In this document: piece by piece, positions 43,487 to 52,471 of the stretch
How positions within the stretch are numbered: the stretch's first letter is position 1
Layout of the letters: the number at the start of each line of letters is the position of its first letter
Assembly (NCBI RefSeq): GCF_022206305.1
Contig: NZ_JAKOIW010000005.1
Coordinates: 124,001 to 188,000 of the forward strand
DNA from: Gordonia sp. 'Campus'
GTDB lineage: Bacteria; Actinomycetota; Actinomycetes; Mycobacteriales; Mycobacteriaceae
Length of the DNA stretch: 64,000 nt
Direction of reading: 5' to 3'
Position numbers and translations under genes: made by a program
Notes under the pieces: generated by a model
Told to the model about the DNA's origin: nothing
Database searches by the model: none
Seen by the model: only the letters and a program-made list of their open reading frames with translations

Positions 43487-44647
43487 TCAGGGCGCGACGC
43501 TGAACCAGTCGTCGAACCCGGAGGGGTCGTGTCGCCCGAGCGCGCCGTGCTCGAACAGGCCCCAGCCGGTGCGGGCCGTCCCGTCGGCCTCGCGGCACAC
43601 GGCACGCCCGACGTGGTCGATGACGCCGAACGCCATTCGGCCCGCGATGTCCGCGCTGGTCATGTCGTAGGTGAGGCGTTCGGTGAAACCCGCACCGCGC
43701 CAGGCTCCGTGGGTCCAGTCGGGATCACCGCCGTACCCGCCGCCGACGTGGATGGGCACGGGCATAAGCGATTCCACTTCGAGGGTCACCGCCGATCCGC
43801 CGACGCCGGTGGCGGTGATCGTCGCCCCGGTGGGTACGCGTGTCCCCGACGCGTAGTGCACCGTGATGGCGGGCCAGCCCAGCTGTTCGATCCGCCCGTC
43901 CTTCCACACCCGGGTGCAGTCGTTCAGTGTGCGGAACCCCGACGGGTCTTCTTGGACGATGAGGACGAGCTGGAAGTCGTCGAAGGCCATCGGTATGTAG
44001 AGCCACCACATACCCTCGAAGGGCGGATCCGCAGGGAGGCCTGCGGGTTCGGGCTCACCGACGGGTCGGATGCCCCACGAGCGGTCGCGGGTGCCGATCC
44101 AGGTCGCCGGGTCGACGGCGATCTCCTCGCCGTCGATGGTGATGGTGCCCCGCCAGGCCCCGACCTGGGCGAAACGCTGCGCGTCGAGCGTCACCTTCGC
44201 GCCCTGTCGCATCACGTGCGGTTGTTCGAGCACGGCGTCGAAGAGTCCCTCCCAGTGCAGATCCAGGGCGATACCCTCGGTGTCCGCCAGGGTGAGATGG
44301 AGTTCGCGCAGGGGATCGTCGACGCTCATCCGGTAGGCGCCGACATGCTGATCGAGCCGGTTGTCGTCGATCGCGTCACTCAGGTGGAGTGCGGTCTGTG
44401 TGTCGGAGCCGTCCTGCCCGCGGCGCCGGATGAGGACGAAGGCATCTTTGACCCCCAGGTTGGGGTAGTACCCGATGCCGGTGATGAGGAAGATGTCGCC
44501 GCTGCGATCGTGGGCGTTCAGGTAGGCGCGGTCGTAGAAGTTCCGGTCCGAGCTCCCCGGCCACGAGATCGGTTGCGGCAGCTGGTGGATCGGGAACTCA
44601 TCCATCGGTCCCACCCCGGATCGGGTCGTGTCCCCGGATGCGGCCAT
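43487..44647 (-). CDS. Uncharacterised protein, possible lipocalin-like (DUF7064/DUF7065-type)
   Basis: A 386-residue soluble protein without membrane helices. It starts with a DRNFYDRAYLNAHDRSGDIFLITGIGYYPN block and has a central WIGTRDRSWGIRP and a later GGGYGGDPDWTHGAWRG repeat, features I associate with DUF7064/DUF7065 proteins of mycobacteria and a beta-barrel lipid-binding fold. Assignment is tentative. It starts one base after the stop of the upstream phosphotransferase (ATG 44647), so the two are one operon, and the TetR gene upstream may control them. It might handle a hydrophobic substrate. Confidence 0.65.
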   Translation of the reverse strand: MAASGDTTRSGVGPMDEFPIHQLPQPISWPGSSDRNFYDRAYLNAHDRSGDIFLITGIGYYPNLGVKDAFVLIRRRGQDGSDTQTALHLSDAIDDNRLDQHVGAYRMSVDDPLRELHLTLADTEGIALDLHWEGLFDAVLEQPHVMRQGAKVTLDAQRFAQVGAWRGTITIDGEEIAVDPATWIGTRDRSWGIRPVGEPEPAGLPADPPFEGMWWLYIPMAFDDFQLVLIVQEDPSGFRTLNDCTRVWKDGRIEQLGWPAITVHYASGTRVPTGATITATGVGGSAVTLEVESLMPVPIHVGGGYGGDPDWTHGAWRGAGFTERLTYDMTSADIAGRMAFGVIDHVGRAVCREADGTARTGWGLFEHGALGRHDPSGFDDWFSVAP

Positions 44648-44648
44648 C

Positions 44649-45782
44649 TCAGTTCTCCTCGAGGAGTCGTTCGAGCAACGGTCGGTGGTAGAAGAGGGTG
44701 CCGTCGACATCGTCGGGACGGTCGAGTTCGCCGAAGTGCACGCGTCGTGCGCCGGTCCGCATGAACACACAGCACCACTGGACGGCGGCGTAGACGTGGA
44801 ACCAACGCAGATCCGCCAGTTCGACGCCGGTCCGTTCCCGGTAAGTGGCGCGCACGTCGGACTCGCGGAGCAGGTCGGGAAGTCCGGCAAGCCCGGCCAT
44901 CGTCGCCAGTTCCTGAAACACCATGTGCGCGAATATCAGCCAGGCGACGTCGAGTTCGCGCGGCCCGATGCGGGCCATCTCCCAATCGAGTACGGCCGTC
45001 GGTGCGAAGTCGGCGAACATCATGTTGCCGAGGCGGGCGTCGCCCCAGGACAACACCGATTCGCCGCGCGCCACGTCCTCCGGGAAGTTCGCGGCGAGCC
45101 AGGTGAGGGCCCGTTCGACGAGGGGCGAACGCCCTATCCCCTCGACCGACAGGTCGTACCAGTCCCGTAGCCATGCGAGGAGCCGTGCCAGGTTGTTCTC
45201 GCCCGGCGGGAGGTCGTCGGCGAGGAAGCCGAAATGGGTTGTTGCGTCGGGGATGGAGTGGAGGTCGGCGATCACGCCGATGATCGATTCCTGCATGGCC
45301 TGTTGCCGTGCCGGTGGGGCATCGCCGAACCAGTTGTCGCCGAACGTGTACGGCATCACGTCGGGAGCCACCTCGCCCGCGCACCGATCCATGAGGAAGA
45401 ACGGTGCGCCGAGGAGGGAGCCGCTCGGCTCGAGATGGTGTACCGCGGGCACCGGGACATCGGTCAGTTCGGCGATCCGGCGCATCGTGTCGTACTGGTG
45501 GTCCATTCGGTACGAGCGGAAGACCGGTATGTCGTCGGCCGCCGGCGCCATCCGCATCACCCATTCGCGGGCAGGGGATTCGGGCCAGGTCACCGTGAGG
45601 GGGATGGTTTCCGACGACATGCCGTTGCTGTCGCCGCCGGCGCCCAGCTGGACCTCGGGTGCGCCGTCGGGTGCGTCTGCCTGTTCCGCGAGCCAGCGCG
45701 ACAACACCTCGGGGACCGTTGCGTTGTCCCTGCTCGAGCGCTGCAGGTGGTCGACCTGCTCGACGGCGGGTTCGGTGGCCAT
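44649..45782 (-). CDS. APH-like phosphotransferase family protein
   Basis: A 377-residue protein kinase-like phosphotransferase. The catalytic loop is SWGDARLGNMMF (the usual His of HGD is Trp here) and the metal-binding strand is VLDWEMARIG, with the ATP-side Lys/Glu region earlier. Such enzymes phosphorylate hydroxylated acyl-CoAs, drugs or other alcohols. The start is taken as ATG 45782 with GGGGGTG upstream; ATG 45812 would add 10 residues and sit one base from the palindrome. It is followed by the DUF7064-like gene. Confidence 0.82.
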   Translation of the reverse strand: MATEPAVEQVDHLQRSSRDNATVPEVLSRWLAEQADAPDGAPEVQLGAGGDSNGMSSETIPLTVTWPESPAREWVMRMAPAADDIPVFRSYRMDHQYDTMRRIAELTDVPVPAVHHLEPSGSLLGAPFFLMDRCAGEVAPDVMPYTFGDNWFGDAPPARQQAMQESIIGVIADLHSIPDATTHFGFLADDLPPGENNLARLLAWLRDWYDLSVEGIGRSPLVERALTWLAANFPEDVARGESVLSWGDARLGNMMFADFAPTAVLDWEMARIGPRELDVAWLIFAHMVFQELATMAGLAGLPDLLRESDVRATYRERTGVELADLRWFHVYAAVQWCCVFMRTGARRVHFGELDRPDDVDGTLFYHRPLLERLLEEN

Positions 45783-45813
45783 GGGCACCCCCGGGATTCG
45801 GTACCGAGACATT

Positions 45814-45830
45814 CGCTACGGTGAGTAGCG
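45814..45830. promoter_or_regulatory. Inverted repeat CGCTAC-N5-GTAGCG between phosphotransferase and TetR genes
   Basis: CGCTAC (45814-45819) and GTAGCG (45825-45830) flank GGTGA. It lies in the divergent gap before the TetR gene at 45898, a normal operator position. Binding is inferred. Confidence 0.6.
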
Positions 45831-45897
45831 TTATGACAGCAGACGGGTCGCTCGGTTCGCAGCGACTTCGCGAAATCTCCGGCGGAGGGCAGGCGCG

Positions 45898-46485
45898 ATG
45901 ACATCAGAGGTCGCCGAATCGGTCGGACGCCCTCGCGACGCGCGGATCGATTCTGCCGTGCTCGCCGCTGCCGCGGAGATGCTCGTCGACGTCGGCTACC
46001 GCAAGCTGACGATGGCAGCGATCGCCGAGCGCGCCGGTACGACCAAGACGGCCCTGTATCGCCGCTGGTCGGGCAAGGCCGAGCTGGTGCACGATGTGGC
46101 TTTCTCCCGGATGACGCGCCTGCCGCCGTCCAGCGGCGAGGTCGCCGACGACATCCGGACGCTGGTGGACTCGGCCCGAGAGTTGTTCGCCAGCCCGGTG
46201 ACCCGCGCGGCGTTGCCCGGACTGATCTCGGACATGGCGGCCGACCCCGAGCTCGCGGTGCGCGTCCATGCCGGGTTCGCGGAGGTGTTCGGGGCGCTGC
46301 GGGAACGCCTGGTGGTGGCCGTCGAACGCGGCGAGGTGCATCCCGACGTCGACCCCGACCGGCTCATCGAGGCGGTCGGCGGGGCCGCGATGCTGCACGC
46401 GTTGCTGCTCGTCGACGGACAACGGTTCGACGCCACCTGGGCCGCGCAGCTGAGCGCGCTGGTCGTGCACGGTGTCGTCCGGTGA
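45898..46485 (+). CDS. TetR-family transcriptional regulator
   Basis: A 195-residue regulator. Helix-turn-helix at about residues 35-60 (YRKLTMAAIAERAGTTKTALYRRWSGKAELV), with the ligand-binding C-domain TetR_C-like (DDIRTLVDSARELFASPVTRAAL...). It is divergent from the phosphotransferase/DUF7064 pair and probably represses it via the nearby inverted repeat. ATG 45898 follows GGAGGGCAGGCG. Confidence 0.9.
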   Translation: MTSEVAESVGRPRDARIDSAVLAAAAEMLVDVGYRKLTMAAIAERAGTTKTALYRRWSGKAELVHDVAFSRMTRLPPSSGEVADDIRTLVDSARELFASPVTRAALPGLISDMAADPELAVRVHAGFAEVFGALRERLVVAVERGEVHPDVDPDRLIEAVGGAAMLHALLLVDGQRFDATWAAQLSALVVHGVVR

Positions 46486-46531
46486 GCTCGATGGCCGCGG
46501 GCGGGCGCTGCCGCCGACCTACACTCGTGAG

Positions 46532-46957
46532 ATGACCGCACCGAAGAGCACCGACGAGGCCGTCGAACAGATCCTGTCCACCTACGACACCATCACCGTG
46601 GTCGGGGCGAGCGCGAATACGTCCAAGGCCGCCAACGAGGTTCCGGCGTACATGAAGAACCACGGGTGGCGCATCATCCCGGTGAATCCCACTGCCGAGG
46701 AGATCGTGGGGGAGCGGGTGTACCGGTCGTTGGCCGACATCCCGGAGCAGGTCGGTCTTGTCGACGTCTTCCGTCCGGGGCCCGAGTGCGCCGAGGTCGC
46801 CCGGGCTGCCGTCGCGGCCGGGGCCAGTGCACTGTGGTTGCAACTCGGCATCCGCTCGGAGGAGGCGCGCGCGATCGCCGAGGAAGCCGGCCTGCTGTAC
46901 GTCGAGGACCGCTGCCTGATCATCGAGCAGCGCCGCACCGGCATCGTCCCCGCCTGA
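46532..46957 (+). CDS. CoA-binding domain protein (YccU-like)
   Basis: A 141-residue Rossmann-fold protein of the YccU/CoA-binding type. Seen: ITVVGASANTSKAANEVPAYMKNHGWRIIPVNPTAEE and WLQLGIRSEEARAIAEEAGLLYVEDRCLIIE. It binds CoA; the physiological function is unknown. It follows the TetR gene by 46 bp. The start is ATG 46532; upstream in-frame codons lack a ribosome site. Confidence 0.9.
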   Translation: MTAPKSTDEAVEQILSTYDTITVVGASANTSKAANEVPAYMKNHGWRIIPVNPTAEEIVGERVYRSLADIPEQVGLVDVFRPGPECAEVARAAVAAGASALWLQLGIRSEEARAIAEEAGLLYVEDRCLIIEQRRTGIVPA

Positions 46958-46973
46958 CGACGGTCGTGGCCCG

Positions 46974-47747
46974 GTGACATTCCTCGACGAGCTGACGCAC
47001 CAACGACTTCCGCTGTTCCTGCTGTTCGCGTCGTTCGTGGTCACGTTCGTCGTGACACGGGTGATCACCCGGCTCATCCGAGCGGGCAAGGGGCCGTTCC
47101 GCAACAACGTGTCCGGCGGCGTGCACGTGCACCACATGGTGCCCGGGTTGATCCTCACGATCGTCGGCGCCTTCCTGTCGGTCGGCGTCAACGGGGCGTC
47201 GCCCGGTGCGGAGATCAGTGCGGTGCTCATCGGCATCGGCGCTTCGCTGGTGCTCGACGAGTTCGCGCTCATCCTGCGCCTCCAGGACGTGTATTGGTCG
47301 CCGGAAGGGCAACTGTCAGTACAGGTCGTGGCCCTCACGGTGGCTGCGCTGGGAATGGCATTGCTCGGCTTCAACCCCCTCGAGGACGCCGATCTCGAGA
47401 TCGGCCCGGTTGCGCTGGTCGCCACTGTGCCGGTGAACATCGCGTGCGCGATCCTGTGCGTGCTGAAGGGCAAGTTCTCCACCGCGATCGTGGGTGTGTT
47501 CATCCCCGTGTTCGCCTGGGCCGGGGCGATCCGCCTCGCCCGGCCCCATTCCGCCTGGGCCCGACGCCGTTACGCGCCGGCCAAGGTGGAGAAGGCGCGC
47601 GATCGAGCGAAGAACTTCGACGACCGTTGGGGTCGGTGGGGTCTGAGCATCGGCGATCTGGTCGCCGGGAAACCGACCGACGAGCCCGACGTCGCGGCGG
47701 TCACCCCTCCCGGAACCAGCGGAAGCGACACGCCTGTCGGGCCCTGA
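46974..47747 (+). CDS. Integral membrane protein, unrecognised
   Basis: A 257-residue membrane protein. After an amphipathic start it has about five or six hydrophobic segments (around residues 15-33, 53-70, 74-90, 110-132, 145-165). The loop carries VHVHHMVPG and a conserved acidic DEFALILRLQDVYW. The C-terminal 75 residues are polar. Histidine-rich loop plus acidic segment may be functional, but I do not recognise the family. Start GTG 46974, 16 bases after the CoA-binding gene's stop. Confidence 0.75.
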   Translation: MTFLDELTHQRLPLFLLFASFVVTFVVTRVITRLIRAGKGPFRNNVSGGVHVHHMVPGLILTIVGAFLSVGVNGASPGAEISAVLIGIGASLVLDEFALILRLQDVYWSPEGQLSVQVVALTVAALGMALLGFNPLEDADLEIGPVALVATVPVNIACAILCVLKGKFSTAIVGVFIPVFAWAGAIRLARPHSAWARRRYAPAKVEKARDRAKNFDDRWGRWGLSIGDLVAGKPTDEPDVAAVTPPGTSGSDTPVGP

Positions 47748-47797
47748 TCTGCTCGTTCATACCCTCAAAGTCTCTCCGGGAGTGCTCGATACAGCAC

Positions 47798-48676
47798 CTA
47801 CGGGACCATTCCGAAAGCGGCCTGTGCCAGCGTGACGAATCGCGAGGCAGCCGCCGACGGTTGCGACCTCCACAGCAGCCCGAGGTGGGCGGTGGCGTCG
47901 ACTCCCCGGATGGGTAGTCCGACGACGCGGTCGTCCGCAGCGGCGATCGACTCGCTGAGGATTCCGATCCCCATTCCGCTGCAGACCAATTCGATGATGG
48001 CGTCCGGCGACGACGCCTCGATCGCGGGACGCACCGGGCCGCCCCGGGCGAGCGCGGCGGCGTCGAAGACCGCCCGGATGCCCGCGCCCACCGGGAGGCA
48101 GATGAGTGACTGCCGTCGGAGCGAGGACAAGTCGACGGTCCGCCGTGCCGAGTGTGTTTCGGCGGGCACGACCGCCACGACGCGTTCGGCGATGACCGTC
48201 AAGGACTCGATTCCGGCGGGGAGATCGTCGCCGTAGCCGGCCAGTGCGATGTCGAGCCTTCCGTCGTCGACGGAAGTGATCAGGTCCGTCGACGGGGACT
48301 CGCTCAGGCTCAACTCGATCTGTGGGTGTGCAGACCGGAAGTCACCGAGTGCGACGAACAGCGGTGCGATGGTGCAGCCCTCGACCATCCCGATCGACAA
48401 GCTGCCGCGGACCAGTCCGTCCACATCGGCGACCGCACGGCTCACCTGCTCGGCGGCGGCGAGAGCCGCGCGCGCAGCGGGCAAGGCTGCGACACCTGCA
48501 TCGGTGAGCCGGATGGTACGACCCGACCGGTCGAAGAGAGCGGACCCGAGCTCACGCTCGAGTCCGCGGATCTGTGCGCTGATGTTGGGCTGCGTCGTGT
48601 GGACCCGGTTCGCCGCGGCCGTGAATCCGCCCTCGTTGGCCACGGCGACGAAGTACTCGAGCTGTCGCAGTTCCAT
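47798..48676 (-). CDS. LysR-family transcriptional regulator
   Basis: A 292-residue LysR regulator. The helix-turn-helix is at the N-terminus (GGFTAAANRVHTTQPNISAQIRGLERELG), followed by the two-lobe co-inducer domain, which appears complete. ATG 48676 was chosen; a TTG nine bases upstream lacks support. It is divergent from the SnoaL-like gene, whose 100-bp promoter gap is AT-rich and has TGGCA/CATCAG-type half-sites that could be LysR targets. Confidence 0.9.
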   Translation of the reverse strand: MELRQLEYFVAVANEGGFTAAANRVHTTQPNISAQIRGLERELGSALFDRSGRTIRLTDAGVAALPAARAALAAAEQVSRAVADVDGLVRGSLSIGMVEGCTIAPLFVALGDFRSAHPQIELSLSESPSTDLITSVDDGRLDIALAGYGDDLPAGIESLTVIAERVVAVVPAETHSARRTVDLSSLRRQSLICLPVGAGIRAVFDAAALARGGPVRPAIEASSPDAIIELVCSGMGIGILSESIAAADDRVVGLPIRGVDATAHLGLLWRSQPSAAASRFVTLAQAAFGMVP

Positions 48677-48776
48677 AACTGGCAATGATACCTGGCATCA
48701 GAATCATCAGTTGGACTTATCTGCTGGCCGGCGACATCTTGGAAACAGAACGACCACATCAACGAAAGGAAAGGCC

Positions 48777-49154
48777 ATGACCACCTACGAGACCGCCCGT
48801 AGCCCCGAGGACCTCACCCGGTTATTCGTCGAATTCTCCAACGCCGGTGACGCCGACGCGGTGGCATCGCTGTACGACGAGAACGCCGTGATGGCCTACC
48901 CTCCCGGCGAGATGACCCGGGGTCGGCAGGCCATCCGCGACATGTGGGCATCCGTGCTCGAGCACCGGCCGACCTTCGTGCCCGAGCCGCCGCTGCCGAC
49001 GCTCGTTTTCGGCGACGACCTCGCGCTGACGTCGACACCACCCCGCGACGGCGCCGGCGCCCGCGCCCAGGTGGTGGCCCGGCGTCCCGACGGGACCTGG
49101 GTGCGCATCATCGATCAGCCGGAGTTCCAGACCCCGAACGACCCAGATTTCTGA
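48777..49154 (+). CDS. SnoaL-like/NTF2-fold protein
   Basis: A 125-residue protein of the nuclear transport factor 2/SnoaL superfamily, a small cone-shaped fold used by isomerases, cyclases and binding proteins. It has the typical FSNAGDADAVASLYDENAVMAYPPGEMTRGRQAIRDMW pattern. Function not assignable. ATG 48777 follows GAAAGGAAAGG. Divergent from LysR, its likely regulator. Confidence 0.85.
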   Translation: MTTYETARSPEDLTRLFVEFSNAGDADAVASLYDENAVMAYPPGEMTRGRQAIRDMWASVLEHRPTFVPEPPLPTLVFGDDLALTSTPPRDGAGARAQVVARRPDGTWVRIIDQPEFQTPNDPDF

Positions 49155-49235
49155 GGATGGATTCAGCTTTCGTGCTAGCTTCGCTGTGTCGGCGGTTACA
49201 CCCGCGAGCGAGGCGGCGCGAAGGGACGGGATTGC

Positions 49236-50651
49236 GTGGGAGTACCTGAAGCGGGAGAAGTGGCCGCCGCGATCGCGTCGCGACTGGCCACGACGCGCGG
49301 CGCGACCATCACCGTGGACTCGGCTCGCCGCCTCCCGGCCGGCGCCAGTCGTGCGACATATGCGGCGACGCTCTTCGACGGCGCAGGCAACACCGAGCCG
49401 ATCATCATCCGTGCCGTACCCGCCGCCACCGACGACGGCGGGCTGCGCGACGAAGCCCAGGTACTCCGGGCGGCGGCGGACGCGGGCGTACCGGTGCCCG
49501 TGATCCTCGACGCGGGGTTCGACGAGCCGGACAACGTCCTGGGTTTTCCCTACCTGGCGATGAATTTCATCGGCGGAGAATCAATTCCGCGACGGATCCT
49601 GCGCGACGACGCCTACGCGGGAGCCCGTACCGGCTTCGCGACCCAGGCGGGTCAGATCCTCGCACGCATCCACGCGATCGACATCTGGAAGACCCCCGGC
49701 CTCGTCGAGCTCACCGATCCGATCGACGGTCTGCGCCGGCTGTTCCCCCGCGAGTTCGACGCCATGCCCGCGGGTCTGGTGTTGGCCACGCAGTGGCTCA
49801 TCGAGAACAGGGGGCTCATCGAGAACCGACCCGCAGGGTCCAGCCGAAAATGTCTGGTGCACGGGGATTTTCGTCTCGGAAATCTCCTCGTCGACCCCGA
49901 CGGTGTTGCCGCGGTACTGGACTGGGAACTCGTCCACATCGGTGACCCGGTGGAAGACCTGGGCTGGTTGTGCGCGAAGGCATGGCGATTCGGTGGTTCG
50001 ACGCCCGTCGCCGGGATGGGTGATCGCGCAACGCTGCTGGACGCCTACGCGGACGTGGCCGGTTGGCGGCCCACCGAGGATGCGTTGCGGTGGTGGGAGC
50101 TCTACGCCACCGTGAAGTGGGGCCTGATCTGCGCGGTCCAGGCCGCGCGGCACCTCGACGGCGTCGAGCGGTCCGTCGAGCTCGTCGCGATCGGAAGGCG
50201 AAGCGCCGAACAGGAATTCGACGCACTACTCGACCTGGGTCTCGTCATCCCACAACCGGTGGCCGACCCGTTGGACGATCCGTCGACGGCACCGCGCGAG
50301 GATCTGTACGGGTCCCCGAGCACCTCCGAATTGCTCGAAGCGCTCGCCGAGTTCCTCCGCTCGGATGCCGTGCAGGCCGACCTGTCGCCTCAGGTGCGGT
50401 TCCACACCCGGGTCGCGGGCAACGTCGTCGATGTCGTCCGGCGTGAGGAACTACTCGGAGCCCGGCACGCCGCCGAGAGCGCGCAACGCCTGAGCGCGCT
50501 CGGGGTCGTCGATCAGCGGGCGTTGTGCGATGGGCTCCGGACCGGCGAACTCGACGGCAACGACGAGAAGGTGCGCAACGCGATCGTCGCGGATGTGCGC
50601 GCGCGATTGCTGGTCGCGAACCCCAGGTACTTCGCGGTCCCGCATCCGTGA
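49236..50651 (+). CDS. APH-like phosphotransferase fused to a DUF6285 domain
   Basis: A 471-residue two-part protein. The N-terminal kinase-like domain has catalytic loop LVHGDFRLGNLLV with conserved His-Gly-Asp and the metal strand VLDWELVHIG. The C-terminal roughly 110 residues (starting TSELLEALAEFLRSDAV) are a DUF6285-type helical domain. A 12-residue stretch LIENRGLIENRP is an internal repeat. Homologues phosphorylate 4-hydroxyacyl-CoA (LvaA type). It is followed 55 bp later by an acyl-CoA dehydrogenase, the same pairing. The start is GTG 49236. Confidence 0.85.
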   Translation: MGVPEAGEVAAAIASRLATTRGATITVDSARRLPAGASRATYAATLFDGAGNTEPIIIRAVPAATDDGGLRDEAQVLRAAADAGVPVPVILDAGFDEPDNVLGFPYLAMNFIGGESIPRRILRDDAYAGARTGFATQAGQILARIHAIDIWKTPGLVELTDPIDGLRRLFPREFDAMPAGLVLATQWLIENRGLIENRPAGSSRKCLVHGDFRLGNLLVDPDGVAAVLDWELVHIGDPVEDLGWLCAKAWRFGGSTPVAGMGDRATLLDAYADVAGWRPTEDALRWWELYATVKWGLICAVQAARHLDGVERSVELVAIGRRSAEQEFDALLDLGLVIPQPVADPLDDPSTAPREDLYGSPSTSELLEALAEFLRSDAVQADLSPQVRFHTRVAGNVVDVVRREELLGARHAAESAQRLSALGVVDQRALCDGLRTGELDGNDEKVRNAIVADVRARLLVANPRYFAVPHP

Positions 50652-50706
50652 CCGCCGGCCATCCGTACCCGACCGTCCCCCCGATACCGACCGAGAAGGA
50701 TTGACC

Positions 50707-51978
50707 GTGGACTTCGCAGTGCCCCAGTCGCTGAGCGACTACCTCGACGAACTCGACGCCTTCATCGAGGCCGAGATCGTGCCCCTCGAGCAGACCGACG
50801 ACAACATCCGGTTCTTCGACCACCGTCGGGAGGATTCGCGAACCGATTGGGAGCGTGGCGGTCTGCCGAACAAGGAGTGGGAAGCACTCCTCGGCGAGGC
50901 CCGTCGCCGGGCCGACGCCGCCGGTCACTTCCGGTATCCGTTCCCGGCGGAGTTCGGCGGACGTGACGGATCGAACCTGGCGATGGCGATCATCCGGGAA
51001 CACCTGGCGTCGAAGGGGCTCGGTCTGCACTGCGATCTGCAGAACGAGCACGCCATCGTCGGCAACAACATCGGTCTGCTCCTGATGCTGGAGTACGGAA
51101 CTGACGAGCAGAAGCAGGAGTGGGTCGAAGGGCTTGCCGCCGGAACCAAGTTCTTCGCGTTCGGTATCACCGAACCAGATCACGGTTCCGACGCGACGTG
51201 GATGGAGACGAGCGCGGTCCGCGACGGCGACGACTGGATCATCAACGGCGAGAAGACCTGGAACACCGGGATTCACGCCGCGCACCGGGACATCATCTTC
51301 GCGCGGACCAGTGGTGAGCCCGGCGAGGCCCGCGGGATCACGGCGTTCCTCGTGGACCCGCAGGACCCGGGCTTCGCGGTCGAAGAGTATCTGTGGACGT
51401 TCAACATGCCCACCGATCACGCCCACATCAGCCTGCGCGACGTGCGGGTGCCGGACTCGGCGGTCTTCGGGGCCGAGGGCGCAGGCCTCCAGGTGGTTCA
51501 GCACTTCTTCAACGAGAACCGCATCCGGCAGGCGGCGTCGAGCCTCGGCGCGGCGCAGTACTGCATCAACAGGGCCGTGGCGTATGCCAACGAGCGGGCG
51601 CCGTTCGGCAAGAAGCTGTCGACCAATCAGGCCATCCAGTTCCCGCTGGTCGACCTGCACACCCGCGCCGCGATGGTCCGGGCGTTGATCCGGGAAACCG
51701 CCTGGAAGATGGACACCTACGGCCCGTTCGCGGCGTCGGCGGAAGTGTCGATGTGCAACTACCAGGCGAATCGCCTGTGTTGCGACGCGGCCGACCAGGC
51801 CATGCAGGTGTTCGGTGGGCGTGGCTACTCACGGCACGAGCCGTTCGAACACATCTACCGCCATCACCGTCGGTACCGCATCACCGAGGGAGCCGACGAG
51901 ATCCAGATGCGGCGGGTCGCCGGATACCTGTTCGGTTTCATGTCGGGCAAGGCGCCCAAGGGAGTGCGTTCGTCCTGA
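50707..51978 (+). CDS. Acyl-CoA dehydrogenase family protein
   Basis: A 423-residue flavoprotein. Seen: FAD-binding ITEPDHGSDATWMET, the middle beta domain with GEKTWNTGIHAA, and the C-terminal helical domain with GRGYSRHEPFEHIYRHHRRYRITEGADEIQMRR. The expected catalytic base region is present, but the exact glutamate was not fixed. GTG 50707 has GAGAAGGA upstream. It is paired with the phosphotransferase. Such ACADs (LvaC, ACAD10/11-like) act on 4-phosphoacyl-CoA or on branched or odd acyl-CoA. A standard beta-oxidation role is also possible. Confidence 0.9.
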   Translation: MDFAVPQSLSDYLDELDAFIEAEIVPLEQTDDNIRFFDHRREDSRTDWERGGLPNKEWEALLGEARRRADAAGHFRYPFPAEFGGRDGSNLAMAIIREHLASKGLGLHCDLQNEHAIVGNNIGLLLMLEYGTDEQKQEWVEGLAAGTKFFAFGITEPDHGSDATWMETSAVRDGDDWIINGEKTWNTGIHAAHRDIIFARTSGEPGEARGITAFLVDPQDPGFAVEEYLWTFNMPTDHAHISLRDVRVPDSAVFGAEGAGLQVVQHFFNENRIRQAASSLGAAQYCINRAVAYANERAPFGKKLSTNQAIQFPLVDLHTRAAMVRALIRETAWKMDTYGPFAASAEVSMCNYQANRLCCDAADQAMQVFGGRGYSRHEPFEHIYRHHRRYRITEGADEIQMRRVAGYLFGFMSGKAPKGVRSS

Positions 51979-51991
51979 GTAGGCTGGCCAC

Positions 51992-52468
51992 ATGATCGCG
52001 GTCATCATCATCGTGGCGGTTGTCGTGGTCGCCGTGTTCATCCTCGGCGGCGCCGCCTGGTTTGCCTACGACTCGGACAAACGAGTGCGGTCGTTCGCGC
52101 GGTCCACCGAGCTGATCCCCGGCCGTCCCGGCCGGGCACCCGAGAGCTGGACCACTGACAACACCCGAGAAGCATTGCTGCATCGACGGATTCGCTACGC
52201 AATCGCCGATGTTCACGCCAACCCGGCCATCCCGCGGGACGACGATCTCGTCGCCGCGCGGAATCGTCTCGACGACGCCGTCTTCGAGATCGACGATCGG
52301 CTGATCGCCGCAGCAGACCTCACCGGAGACGAATCCGCGGAAGCGCTCGATCGTGCCGAGGCGGCGATCAAGGATCTGGAGAAGCTCCCGAAGAAGCTCT
52401 GGGAGGCTCCGAAAGAGGACCAACTCGCCGATCTCGACCGTGTGACCCGCGCGCTGTCGCGGGGCTGA
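51992..52468 (+). CDS. Predicted single-pass membrane protein, unrecognised
   Basis: A 158-residue protein with one strong N-terminal hydrophobic segment (about residues 2-26) and then an Arg/Asp-rich, helix-prone cytoplasmic or extracytoplasmic part with likely coiled coil at residues about 95-145. No catalytic motif seen. It follows the dehydrogenase by 13 bp and may be co-transcribed. ATG 51992 begins right at the hydrophobic segment. Confidence 0.7.
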   Translation: MIAVIIIVAVVVVAVFILGGAAWFAYDSDKRVRSFARSTELIPGRPGRAPESWTTDNTREALLHRRIRYAIADVHANPAIPRDDDLVAARNRLDDAVFEIDDRLIAAADLTGDESAEALDRAEAAIKDLEKLPKKLWEAPKEDQLADLDRVTRALSRG

Positions 52469-52471
52469 CTG

